Positions 1-7,606 are shown, numbered from the stretch's first letter. The stretch: 14,598 nucleotides of DNA from JBLIOB01 sp047639575 (GCA_047639575.1 JBLIOB010000089.1:1-14598); one strand, 5' to 3'. Made by a program: numbers and translations. Notes: generated by a model not told the origin, from the letters alone.

Positions 1-707
1 TAGGGCTTTCCAATGTTATTATCTGAACTTTGACAATAGCTAATGTAATCTCTAACACCTTGTTCGCATTGGTTCAGATTACCTTCATTTATAGAATATA
101 TCTTTCCATTTGTTGGTGATTTCATGTTCTTATGCGACAAAAAGAAAACGCCAATTCCTGAATCGAACGTAAATCCATTTACTCCTTTTCCAGTTGTATA
201 AACTAACATGGTTGAAGAACCGTAAATAATGTATCCGGCCCCCACTTGCGCAGTTCCCGGCTGTAAGAAATCTTCTTTAGTAACCGGAGTTCCTGGTTCA
301 GAAATTCTTTTACACACAGAGAATATAGTTCCTACCGAAACATTCACATCAATATTGGATGATCCGTCTAATGGGTCAATCATAATGATATATTTCGCTT
401 TGTTGTTTTCGTTAAAACTTATAAAATCGTCATTTTCTTCAGAAGCTAATCCGCAAACTAGGCCCCTGTTTCTCAATGCTTTGATAAACTGCTCATCCGC
501 ATAGACATCCAATTTTTGCTGATCTTCTCCTTGAATATTCTCAGACCCAGCAGAACCCAAGATGTGAGAAGCCAGTCCAGCTTTATTGATTTGTTGACTA
601 ACAATTTTACCAGCCAATCTAATAGAACTTAGAATGCTACTGAAATCCCCAGATGAACCTGGAAATTCTTTTTGTTCATCAATAATAAATTCACCTAGAG
701 TAACCAT
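1..707 (-). CDS. fbp: Class I fructose-1,6-bisphosphatase (C-terminus outside window)
   Basis: This enzyme hydrolyses fructose-1,6-bisphosphate to fructose-6-phosphate and phosphate, the committed cytosolic step of gluconeogenesis. The 235 residues visible align by eye with the E. coli class I enzyme from its first residue. The start reads MVTLGEFIIDEQKEF. A GSAGSENIQGEDQQKLDV block follows at about 51-68, then the metal-binding ASEEND (88-93) and the hallmark DPLDGSSNIDVNVSVGT (111-127). The sugar-phosphate region YGSSTMLVYTTG is at 162-173 and YSINEGN at 204-210. Family members are about 330 residues, so roughly 100 C-terminal residues, including the last metal-ligand Glu, lie beyond the left edge. 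The ATG at 707-705 was chosen because the family N-terminus begins there; no clear Shine-Dalgarno is seen. The gene diverges from the acetyltransferase gene. No break or odd residue is visible. Confidence 0.95.
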   Translation of the reverse strand, partial: MVTLGEFIIDEQKEFPGSSGDFSSILSSIRLAGKIVSQQINKAGLASHILGSAGSENIQGEDQQKLDVYADEQFIKALRNRGLVCGLASEENDDFISFNENNKAKYIIMIDPLDGSSNIDVNVSVGTIFSVCKRISEPGTPVTKEDFLQPGTAQVGAGYIIYGSSTMLVYTTGKGVNGFTFDSGIGVFFLSHKNMKSPTNGKIYSINEGNLNQCEQGVRDYISYCQSSDNNIGKP

Positions 708-834
708 GCTGTTTGATGTTGAAGTTTGCGATGTTAAAGGTCGAAAAAACAAGCTAAAAGAAGCAATAGGAAAGAAGAAAGTTCTAAGTATTTCTGATAA
801 TTTAGCCTCAAAGCTTATCAAATGGGGAATGTAA
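706..834 (+). CDS. Possible small ORF, 42 residues, unknown function
   Basis: I do not recognise this protein. The frame begins MLFDVEVCDVKGRKNKL and ends ASKLIKWGM. It is basic and lysine-rich, with no membrane segment or signal peptide. It fills the gap between fbp and the acetyltransferase gene. Its codons look coding-like (GAT GTT GAA GTT, GGT CGA AAA), which is the main reason to list it. Its ATG overlaps the fbp start codon on the other strand (both lie in CATG at 705-708). Its last 13 bases overlap the acetyltransferase ORF in another frame, as in translational coupling. Against it: no ribosome-binding site is evident, and its leader would lie antisense to fbp. It could be a real peptide, a decayed gene, or chance openness in promoter DNA. 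Confidence 0.3.
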   Translation: MLFDVEVCDVKGRKNKLKEAIGKKKVLSISDNLASKLIKWGM

Positions 835-1274
835 ACATAAGAAAAGGTGAAAAAACGGACATGAAAGCTGTAATGAGCTTGATTCAAGAGCTTGCAGATT
901 ATGAAAAAGCACCAGATGAAGTAAATATAAATGCAGACGTGCTTATAAAAGAGGCATTTGGTGAAGGCAAGATTATCGACACGCTAGTTGCGGAAGTAGA
1001 TGGAACCGTTGTTGGCGCTATGATATATTATGACGTTTTCTCCACATGGAAAGGCAGGTCCATGTACTTGGAAGATTTTGTAATCAATGCCAACTATAGA
1101 AGAATGGGAATAGGTGAAAAGCTGTTTGATCAGCTAATATTGGAAGCTAAGAAAAGAGGATCGGCAAAAATTAAATGGCAAGTTATCGACTGGAATGAGC
1201 CTGCTATTAAATTCTATGAAAAACTAAATGCGACTTTAGACGGAGTTTGGATTGATTGTACGCTAACAATTTAG
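822..1274 (+). CDS. GNAT-family N-acetyltransferase, diamine/thialysine acetyltransferase-like
   Basis: This 150-residue protein should transfer an acetyl group from acetyl-CoA to a small amine in the cytosol. The N-terminus (IRKGEKTDMKAVMSLIQELA) is the usual GNAT beta1-alpha1 opening. STWKGRSMYLEDFVI (74-88) is typical of the spermidine/thialysine acetyltransferase branch. RRMGIG (93-98) is the pyrophosphate-binding loop for acetyl-CoA, and WNEPAIKFYEKL (124-135) is the alpha4 signature. Length is normal and the fold looks complete. The start is ATG at 822; the next Met (codon 14) would remove the first strand. The substrate cannot be read from sequence. From memory, a GNAT gene of this type is often found with fbp and aspartate kinase in Flavobacteriia; here two other genes separate it from the kinase gene. 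Confidence 0.9.
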   Translation: MGNVNIRKGEKTDMKAVMSLIQELADYEKAPDEVNINADVLIKEAFGEGKIIDTLVAEVDGTVVGAMIYYDVFSTWKGRSMYLEDFVINANYRRMGIGEKLFDQLILEAKKRGSAKIKWQVIDWNEPAIKFYEKLNATLDGVWIDCTLTI

Positions 1275-1280
1275 TTAATT

Positions 1281-1298
1281 CCAATTTCTGTAAATTGG
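1281..1298 (+). other. Short perfect hairpin after the acetyltransferase gene
   Basis: CCAATTT (1281-1287) and AAATTGG (1292-1298) form a perfect 7-bp stem with a 4-base loop, CTGT. It starts 7 bases after the acetyltransferase stop and lies 30 bases upstream of the next start codon. It is AT-rich and has no T-tract, so it is a poor intrinsic terminator. It could be an attenuator, an mRNA-end structure or chance. Confidence 0.3.
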
Positions 1299-1328
1299 GT
1301 GTTCAATAACTACATAGGAATAAATTAC

Positions 1329-2027
1329 ATGATGAAAATTATAGTTTTGGTTAGCCTTTTAGTCTCAACTGGATGTTCTTGTTTTGCTCAAAACATACTT
1401 GATGCCTTGCAATTAAAAGAAGATTCGATTAGAAAATACTCAACGGGTGAATTAACATCTACTGATACTATCGTTGACTTAAATAATGGATATTATGAAG
1501 AATATGCTTCAAATGGGGATCATAATAAAACTATTCTTCGTCAGGCCTCGATATTCTATAACGTTGATGGTTCTACAACCTTAGGAATTTCAATATCTAA
1601 GTGGGATTTTCAATGCTTCGTTTACACTACAAATTTCTACGAAATATCAAAATCAAAAGACATTATTACTGAAAGTTCAATTTATGATATTGTCCCTCAT
1701 TTAGATTTTAAAGAATTTTTTGATGATGCCAACACTATTTCTGTTTTAAATAAGTATCTACAAAAATTACAAGGAGTTTATTTAGACTCAAATGCTACCG
1801 TTGAGAATCTTTTAAATGAAGTTTATGACATAACATACATTTTGCCTCAAAGAGGAACTAGCTTAATAGCCACGCTAAGAATTTGCGACTACATTCCGAC
1901 AAATGAAATCGAGATAAGCGCTGAGGATTGGTCATTGATAGAAAATTCCTTTCATTCGATTGAGTTGATATATGATAAGAAGCTGAAAAAATTTAAAAAC
2001 CCGCTAACAAAAAACAAACACTATTAA
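1329..2027 (+). CDS. Hypothetical exported protein
   Basis: I do not recognise a family for this 232-residue protein. It opens with a signal peptide: MMK, a hydrophobic run (IIVLVSLLVSTG), then CSCFA before QN. Signal peptidase I cleavage after CFA, leaving an N-terminal Gln, is the usual Bacteroidota form. The Cys in STGC is not in a good lipobox, so a lipoprotein is less likely. The mature part is acidic to neutral, with many Asn, Ile and Ser residues, and ends in a basic tail (KKLKKFKNPLTKNKHY). No transmembrane helix, repeat or catalytic motif is seen. The start is the first ATG of ATGATGAAA at 1329; a GTG at 1299 would put ten non-signal residues in front. AGGA lies about 10 bases upstream. 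The gene is more AT-rich than its neighbours and may be a recent arrival. Confidence 0.6.
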   Translation: MMKIIVLVSLLVSTGCSCFAQNILDALQLKEDSIRKYSTGELTSTDTIVDLNNGYYEEYASNGDHNKTILRQASIFYNVDGSTTLGISISKWDFQCFVYTTNFYEISKSKDIITESSIYDIVPHLDFKEFFDDANTISVLNKYLQKLQGVYLDSNATVENLLNEVYDITYILPQRGTSLIATLRICDYIPTNEIEISAEDWSLIENSFHSIELIYDKKLKKFKNPLTKNKHY

Positions 2028-2070
2028 AACGGTTGTACCCTTTCTAAATTCATCAGAACAAACGTTAGCG
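2002..2070 (+). repeat. attC-like inverted repeat at the end of the orphan gene
   Basis: CGCTAAC (2002-2008) and GTTAGCG (2064-2070) are exact reverse complements 55 bases apart. They flank the last codons and stop of the exported-protein gene. The spacing and the GTTAG/CTAAC cores resemble integron attC ends. However, GTTAGCG does not fit the GTTRRRY consensus fully, and I see only a weak inner stem (GGT/ACC at 2031-2039). No integrase gene is in the window. A further GCTAAC at 2100-2105 gives a second possible pairing. This is a structural observation, not a confirmed recombination site. Confidence 0.25.
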
Positions 2071-2135
2071 CAGATGATGTGGCAAAAGAGTCAGATAATG
2101 CTAACTATAGCCTACTCCAAACGCAAGTATTCATC

Positions 2136-5100
2136 TCAAGAATTAGGAGCATAGCCAATCAACAACACGTCATCAACTTGTTCTTCATCTTTCATCCATT
2201 CTTCAAAACCATCTAAGATTGGATTTTTTTGATCAGCTACGGAAAGGTCTTTAGCGTCTAGCATTAATTGCCTAACTCTTTTCAGCATAAACTTCTTGCC
2301 TTTTGGGCCTCCGAATTGATCCACGATACCATCTGAATACTGGTACATTGTTTTAACCTCAGAGCAAGGAATTTCATGGAGTTTAAAGACTAAATCTTCT
2401 TTATGCCGAGAGCCACCAAGCGAAACGTGATCTCCCCCAATTTTCTGTAATTCATCATTCTGATCCAGATAAATTAGCGGGTTATAGGCAGAGGCGAATT
2501 GGATTTTCCCATCAAATATGACCGAAATATTAATGTCCATTCCATCTTCACTAACGATCTCTTCTTGCTTCAATGATTTGATAATTCGCTTGTTCAATTC
2601 AGTCAAAATCAAGTCTGGAGAAGTAATGTTTTTATTAATAATAATGTCGCTTAAATGATTACTGCCAATTAAACTCATAAACGCTCCCGGAACCCCATGA
2701 CCAGTGCAATCAGCTGCTATAATAATCTTCTTCCCGTCAATTTCATCTATCCAATAAAAATCTCCAGAAACTGTATCCCTTGGCTTGAAAATGATGAAAT
2801 AATCGTTTAACACCTCTTGTGTTTTAGCGAAAGTTGGGAGCATTGCAAACTGAATATGTTGCGCATAGTCAATGGAAGCCTGAATGTCTTGGTGCTGTTC
2901 TTCAATGTGGTCTTTCTGCAACTCAATGTGTTTCTTTTGCTCCACCACTTCTGCGGTTCTAACCACTACGATTGCTTCTAATTTCTCCTTATCCTTCTTA
3001 AGTTTTCTTACTCTTATTTTGAAAAAAGTGTAAATAGAAACTCCAAGCACTAGGACACATAGGGTTATGAACCATGCTTGCTGCCAAAAAGGAGGGTAGA
3101 TGGTTATTTTAATTGAGTCTCCTTCGCTCCAATTCACCCCGTCTACAGAACCTCGAACTATAAAAGTATATTTCCCCGGTTGAAGGTTTGGATAAACTAC
3201 ATCGTTTCTATCCGTAGGTGGCGCCCAATCCTTGTCAGCGCCTTCTAGTCTATATTGGAATTGGAGATTGTTTGCTTTCTGAAAATGGATACCCGTGAAT
3301 GTAAATGAAATATGATTTTCTGTATTTCCGAAGAAGAGTTCTTTGGCTAAACCCACAACAGAATCATTACTGTAATTATTATAATCGATCTGATTATAAT
3401 CCAAACGAACTTCTTCAATACCCACTATTGGCAAGGAAAGCTTAATCGTATCTTTTGCTGGTTCATATTTGGTCACACCGACCACCGTGCTAAACCAAAT
3501 ATTCCCTTCTTTATCTTCCGCGCAACCGTTAATATTTGTTTCTAACCCTGCAAATCCATCACTTGCACCGTATGATTTTATGGATTCTATCGCTCCATTA
3601 TCGGTTAGACTAATCTTGTTGGGCCCTTTCTCTGTCCCCACCCAAACACTCCCCTTCCTGTCTACATGTAAGACGTATATATTGGCTGAGTTTAATCCTG
3701 ATTTCTCATCATAGTATTGAACTTTACCATTAAAGATTCTTGCCAAACCATCTGTGGCAGTCGCTACCCAAATCTGACCTAATCCGTCTTCTATTACTTG
3801 TCTTATAAAATCGGAGTTTAGGCCAACGTCCTTCATTGACACAAAACCAGTATCTGATGAGACAAAAACCCCCTCGTCAATTGTACTCAGCCACACTTGT
3901 TGTTTCGAGTCGACAAATACATCAATCACTAAATCCGACTTGAACCCAGTAGCTTTGCTAATATACTCTACCGAATTATCTGTGTATTTGATAGCTCCGT
4001 AGCCCTGAGTCCCTACCCATATTTCTCCAGCTTCCGCCTCTGTAACAGAAAAAGACTTTTCCTTTGATAAGCCTGGAATCTCTTCAAACTTTTCTACCTG
4101 ACCATTCTTGTAACTTACGAGTCCATTTCGCGCGGTAGCAAGCCAAATTGAATTGTCTATAGCCTGGTGAATATCAAATATTTGATTAATTCCTTCTGCT
4201 TTTAACGTCTTTTCCGCCTCGATAAGATCCATTTCATTTTTCACAAACACGCCTTCTCCATAGCTCGCCATCCATAAATCTCCGTTTACCATATGCTCCA
4301 GACCCAGGACAAACTGATCAGGCATTCCCTGAAAATCCTTGAAATGAGAAAATGGCATATTCTGATAATAGGCCGTAAGACCTTTTCTTCCTCCAACCCA
4401 AATATTTCCTTGAATATCCGCTGAGATGCAAAAAACAGACAGGTTAGCGAGGCCCTCAGCTCGTTCAAAAGTTTGGATCGAACCGTTTGGTCTTATTACA
4501 GCTAATCCTTTACTCTTACTTCCAACCCATGCATTTCCGTATATGTCAACATACATTTCTTCGAACAAATTGGCTTGTAATCCTGAGCGCTCATTGTATA
4601 ATATTGTCTCCTCTCCTATTCGTTTAACAACTCCCGAATCCGAGAGAGCCCAAACTACGTTTTCGTGAAATGCAAACTCATAATACCGCCCATTTCCATC
4701 TGGCAGTTCCATCCCAACGGACCCTCCCACTTTCCCACTTGGAAAAAGCATTACCAATTCTTCTTCAACTATTTTAAAGTCACAAAGGCCATGTGATTCT
4801 TCAATTTTCTCAATTGAATTGTTCTTTATAAGAAAGATTCCCTCATTTTTTTCTTGAACATAAATTCCATTTGACACTGGAGCAATCCCAACAATAATCA
4901 TATCCTTGTGCCCATCTGGAAATTTTATCGATTTATTCAATGAATACAACCCATGCATTGTACCTATGAGAATATCACCTTCCTTAGATTCAACAACGCA
5001 GTTAGTCACCAAATCTTCAATGCCCTCTTCTTTGCCATAGGTTTTAAAATTTTTCCCATCGAATCTTGAAACACCTTTTTGGGAAGTAATCCATAAAAAC

Positions 5101-5240
5101 CCTTTTGAGTCACTATATACGAAAGTTGCATCCGTTTGAGGAAGACCATCCTCTACCGTATAATTTCTAAAGTTCAGTTCTTGGGCATACGAAAGCGAGC
5201 CAAGAAAAACCATCAATATTAGAAACACCGATTTTAACAT
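2136..5240 (-). CDS. Two-component-regulator-propeller sensor with SpoIIE-type Ser/Thr phosphatase output
   Basis: This 1034-residue membrane sensor probably reads an extracytoplasmic signal and dephosphorylates a cytoplasmic Ser/Thr-phosphoprotein. A signal peptide (1-19, ending LSYA before QELN) leads into about eleven reg_prop blades with G-x-I/V-W-V/L-G/A-T cores, for example GFLWITS at 47, GNIWVGG at 278, GEIWVGT at 405 and GNIWFST at 579. A Y_Y_Y domain (about 641-716), one membrane helix (722-742) and a coiled coil (743-791) follow. The PP2C-like SpoIIE domain spans about 812-1032 and keeps its metal aspartates: D827 (VSGDFYW), D844 (ADCTGHG), D902 (DGMD), D970 (YSDG) and D1023/D1024 (VDD). 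The ATG at 5240 is preferred over one at 5282 because the upstream 14 residues (MCFYKTDRFCSLLV) precede a complete signal peptide. It diverges from aspartate kinase. No HisKA, HATPase or response-regulator domain is present, unlike most propeller sensors. Confidence 0.92.
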   Translation of the reverse strand: MLKSVFLILMVFLGSLSYAQELNFRNYTVEDGLPQTDATFVYSDSKGFLWITSQKGVSRFDGKNFKTYGKEEGIEDLVTNCVVESKEGDILIGTMHGLYSLNKSIKFPDGHKDMIIVGIAPVSNGIYVQEKNEGIFLIKNNSIEKIEESHGLCDFKIVEEELVMLFPSGKVGGSVGMELPDGNGRYYEFAFHENVVWALSDSGVVKRIGEETILYNERSGLQANLFEEMYVDIYGNAWVGSKSKGLAVIRPNGSIQTFERAEGLANLSVFCISADIQGNIWVGGRKGLTAYYQNMPFSHFKDFQGMPDQFVLGLEHMVNGDLWMASYGEGVFVKNEMDLIEAEKTLKAEGINQIFDIHQAIDNSIWLATARNGLVSYKNGQVEKFEEIPGLSKEKSFSVTEAEAGEIWVGTQGYGAIKYTDNSVEYISKATGFKSDLVIDVFVDSKQQVWLSTIDEGVFVSSDTGFVSMKDVGLNSDFIRQVIEDGLGQIWVATATDGLARIFNGKVQYYDEKSGLNSANIYVLHVDRKGSVWVGTEKGPNKISLTDNGAIESIKSYGASDGFAGLETNINGCAEDKEGNIWFSTVVGVTKYEPAKDTIKLSLPIVGIEEVRLDYNQIDYNNYSNDSVVGLAKELFFGNTENHISFTFTGIHFQKANNLQFQYRLEGADKDWAPPTDRNDVVYPNLQPGKYTFIVRGSVDGVNWSEGDSIKITIYPPFWQQAWFITLCVLVLGVSIYTFFKIRVRKLKKDKEKLEAIVVVRTAEVVEQKKHIELQKDHIEEQHQDIQASIDYAQHIQFAMLPTFAKTQEVLNDYFIIFKPRDTVSGDFYWIDEIDGKKIIIAADCTGHGVPGAFMSLIGSNHLSDIIINKNITSPDLILTELNKRIIKSLKQEEIVSEDGMDINISVIFDGKIQFASAYNPLIYLDQNDELQKIGGDHVSLGGSRHKEDLVFKLHEIPCSEVKTMYQYSDGIVDQFGGPKGKKFMLKRVRQLMLDAKDLSVADQKNPILDGFEEWMKDEEQVDDVLLIGYAPNS

Positions 5241-5284
5241 CACTAGCAAGCTACAAAAACGATCTGTTTTATAGAAGCACATTA

Positions 5285-5338
5285 GTAAATTTACCTATTG
5301 CGCAAATGTTCAGATTGGACAATATTCGTTAAATATTC
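5285..5338. promoter_or_regulatory. Divergent sensor/lysC intergenic region with palindrome and heptamer pair
   Basis: A perfect 10-bp palindrome, GTAAATTTAC, lies at 5285-5294. AATATTC occurs at 5321-5327 and again at 5332-5338, a spacing of 11 bases or about one helical turn. Both sit between the phosphatase-sensor gene (leftward) and aspartate kinase (rightward) and could be operator half-sites. AT-rich intergenic DNA yields such patterns by chance, so support is weak. Confidence 0.2.
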
Positions 5339-5371
5339 ATGCGCTACTATGTACGGCAAAAAAAGCTAACA

Positions 5372-5379
5372 TATATTTG
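5372..5379 (+). promoter_or_regulatory. Candidate -7 box of lysC
   Basis: TATATTTG matches the Bacteroidota -7 consensus TAnnTTTG at every defined position. It ends 8 bases before the aspartate kinase ATG, so a transcript from it would have almost no leader. No matching -33 TTTG is seen at the right distance, which lowers confidence. Confidence 0.35.
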
Positions 5380-5387
5380 ACACGATT

Positions 5388-6665
5388 ATGAAGGTTTTCA
5401 AATTTGGTGGAGCGTCTGTAAAAGACCCAGATGCGGTAAGAAACGTTAAGACTGTGTTGGATTTATTTCCAACTGATGATTTGGTCGTTGTGATTTCCGC
5501 TATGGGAAAAACAACCAATGCGCTTGAAAATTTGATTGCAGCTCATATCGAATCAATTGAAAAACGAAATGAGGCCTTGGCTGAAATCGTTAGATTCCAC
5601 GAAGAAATTTTGGCAGCCTTGTTTCCGGACAAAGGACATTCAATACACGATGCGATTAATGGCTTGATCCAAGAAGTCCAAAACATACTAGATAATGAAC
5701 CTGCAGACAACTACGATTTCATTTACGACCAAATCGTAAGTTTTGGAGAAGTTATTTCTACCTCTATTGTTAGCGCCTACTTGCAAGACAATGGAATAGA
5801 TAACTCCTGGTTAGATGCAAGAGTATTGGTTCGGACCGACAACAACTATAGAGAAGGTAAAGTTGATTGGAAAGTAACCGAAGAAAAAATAACCAACTCC
5901 ATCGGGGAGGCTTTTAATAACGGAAGTCGGAAGGTAATTATCACTCAAGGTTTCCTTGGACACACTAATGCTGGCCTAACAACTACCCTTGGTAGAGAAG
6001 GATCTGATTTCACTGCAGGCATTTTCGCGTATTGTTTAGATGCAGAAGACGTTACGATCTGGAAAGATGTTCCTGGTATGCTTAATGCGGATCCAAAATG
6101 GTTTAGCGATACGGAAAAGTTGGATAAAATATCCTATAAAGAGGCAATTGAGTTAGCTTATTACGGAGCATCTGTAATCCATCCAAAAACAATCAAGCCA
6201 TTGCAAAACAAAGAAATCCCTTTGTATGTAAAATCCTTTATTGATCCTCAAAGTGACGGAACGATCATTCAATCATCTACCGAAAAGGATACGTTGATTC
6301 CTTCCTTCATTTTTAAAATGAATCAGTTTTTAATTTCTGTTTCACCTAAAGATTTTTCCTTTATTGCTGAACATAATTTAAGGGATATTTTCAACTCATT
6401 TCATGAGCATAAAGTGAAGATTAACTTGATGCAGAACTCTGCGATTAGTTTTTCCGCTTGTGTGGGAGGTGATAAAAACCGAGTGCTCACTTTAATTGAG
6501 GAGTTGTCTAACAACTACACTGTTAAGTATAACGATGGCCTTGAGTTGGTTACGATTAGACATTATGACCAAGCCACAATTGATCGTGTTTCTGTGAATA
6601 AAGATCAATTAGTGATTCAACGATCTAGACAAACGGCACGAATTGTAATGAAGGATTTAGGCTAA
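5388..6665 (+). CDS. lysC: Aspartate kinase, monofunctional
   Basis: This 425-residue cytosolic enzyme phosphorylates L-aspartate to 4-phospho-L-aspartate, the first step toward lysine/diaminopimelate, threonine and methionine. The kinase domain starts at once with KFGGAS (5-10). TTLGREGSDFTA (199-210) and the VTIWKDVPGMLNADPKWF block (222-239) are classic aspartokinase motifs. SYKEAIELAYYGASVIHPKTI (249-269) closes the catalytic part. About 305-425 is the C-terminal ACT region, including INLMQNSAISFS (345-356), which implies feedback control by an amino acid; which one is not readable. There is no homoserine dehydrogenase fusion. Length fits the LysC class (E. coli 449). The ATG at 5388 is the only sensible start. 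Its TAA interlocks with the TAG of the convergent dehydrogenase gene. Confidence 0.93.
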   Translation: MKVFKFGGASVKDPDAVRNVKTVLDLFPTDDLVVVISAMGKTTNALENLIAAHIESIEKRNEALAEIVRFHEEILAALFPDKGHSIHDAINGLIQEVQNILDNEPADNYDFIYDQIVSFGEVISTSIVSAYLQDNGIDNSWLDARVLVRTDNNYREGKVDWKVTEEKITNSIGEAFNNGSRKVIITQGFLGHTNAGLTTTLGREGSDFTAGIFAYCLDAEDVTIWKDVPGMLNADPKWFSDTEKLDKISYKEAIELAYYGASVIHPKTIKPLQNKEIPLYVKSFIDPQSDGTIIQSSTEKDTLIPSFIFKMNQFLISVSPKDFSFIAEHNLRDIFNSFHEHKVKINLMQNSAISFSACVGGDKNRVLTLIEELSNNYTVKYNDGLELVTIRHYDQATIDRVSVNKDQLVIQRSRQTARIVMKDLG

Positions 6666-7606
6666 GAACCAGGTCCAAACTTGGCTATAATTTTTTCTGC
6701 CAAAAACTCACCCATTTTTAGTTTTGCTTCGTGTGTCCAACCAGCGATATGTGGGGAAAGAACAACCTGACCGGAGGATATTAAACCTTGAAATTCTGGA
6801 GGAAAATTAATAGCAATTTCTTCAAAAGTACTGCTTTCAATTTCCAACACATCCAAACAAGCACCAAGTACTTTTCCGGTTTGAATTGCTTCCATCAAGT
6901 CCGATATTTTAACTGAACTTCCTCGAGCTGTATTAATTAAATATATGGATTTTGCAAAAGCGTTAATAAACGATGAATTCACCATTCCGGATGTCTCATC
7001 TGAATGAGGTATATGTAAGCTCACCACATCAGCTTCTTTTTGCAGAACATCAAGACTCACCTCTTCTACAGAAGCTGAAGCAAATCCTGAAATGTACTTA
7101 TCGTAGGCAATTATTCGAACGCCAAATCCTGCTAATCTTTCGGCAATGGCTTTTCCCATGTAGCCATAGCCAATAATGCCTACCGTTTTACCTTTTAGCT
7201 CGTGCCCTCGGTTTCCTTCCCGAATCCAAAGCCCATCTCTTACTTCTGAATCTGCCCGTTTAAGATTATTAAACAAGGACAATAGCATTCCTATTGCATG
7301 TTCGGCTACTGCATCTCGATTTCCTTCTGGAGATCGAAAAACCTCAATTTCATTTGTGCTACAATAACCTAAATCGATATTCTCTAAACCAGCTCCAGGT
7401 CTGCCAATGAACTTTAAGTTGGAAGCGTGGCTAAGGAACTCAGCATTCATTTTAATTCGACTTCTTAAGATAATACCTTGGTAGCGATTTATCTTTTCCA
7501 AAATCTCCGTCCGAGATAAATTATCCAGCATATCAACTTCCCATCCAATCTTCTCAAAGGACTCAGTTAATATTGGATGTACCTGATCTAGGAACGCTAC
7601 TTTCAT
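6662..7606 (-). CDS. NAD-dependent D-2-hydroxyacid dehydrogenase (phosphoglycerate dehydrogenase-like)
   Basis: This 314-residue cytosolic oxidoreductase of the D-isomer-specific 2-hydroxyacid dehydrogenase family would interconvert a 2-hydroxyacid and a 2-ketoacid using NAD(H). The Rossmann loop GYGYMG is at 146-151, after GKTVGII. The catalytic triad is visible: Arg228 in INTARG, Glu255 (or Glu257) in LDVLEIE, and His286 in LSPHIAGWT. GRPGAGLENID (68-78) is the substrate-side loop. There is no C-terminal ACT domain, so this is the short form. 3-Phosphoglycerate is a plausible substrate, but glyoxylate, hydroxypyruvate or another 2-ketoacid cannot be excluded. The ATG at 7606 begins MKVAFLDQ; extending 9 bases would require a TTG start. 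It follows mgtE on the same strand after a 67-bp gap and converges on lysC. Confidence 0.88.
   Translation of the reverse strand: MKVAFLDQVHPILTESFEKIGWEVDMLDNLSRTEILEKINRYQGIILRSRIKMNAEFLSHASNLKFIGRPGAGLENIDLGYCSTNEIEVFRSPEGNRDAVAEHAIGMLLSLFNNLKRADSEVRDGLWIREGNRGHELKGKTVGIIGYGYMGKAIAERLAGFGVRIIAYDKYISGFASASVEEVSLDVLQKEADVVSLHIPHSDETSGMVNSSFINAFAKSIYLINTARGSSVKISDLMEAIQTGKVLGACLDVLEIESSTFEEIAINFPPEFQGLISSGQVVLSPHIAGWTHEAKLKMGEFLAEKIIAKFGPGS

Noticed and set aside
229..504. A plus-strand open frame of 91 codons
   Set aside because: It lies entirely antisense to the well-supported fbp coding sequence and its protein has no recognisable features.
3469..4668. Open frames on both strands inside the propeller-sensor gene
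   Set aside because: They are out-of-frame or antisense readings of a continuous 1034-residue protein with clear repeats.
5241..5282. A 14-residue N-terminal extension of the propeller sensor starting at ATG 5282
   Set aside because: It would place polar residues (MCFYKTDRFC) ahead of a complete signal peptide that starts at the ATG at 5240.
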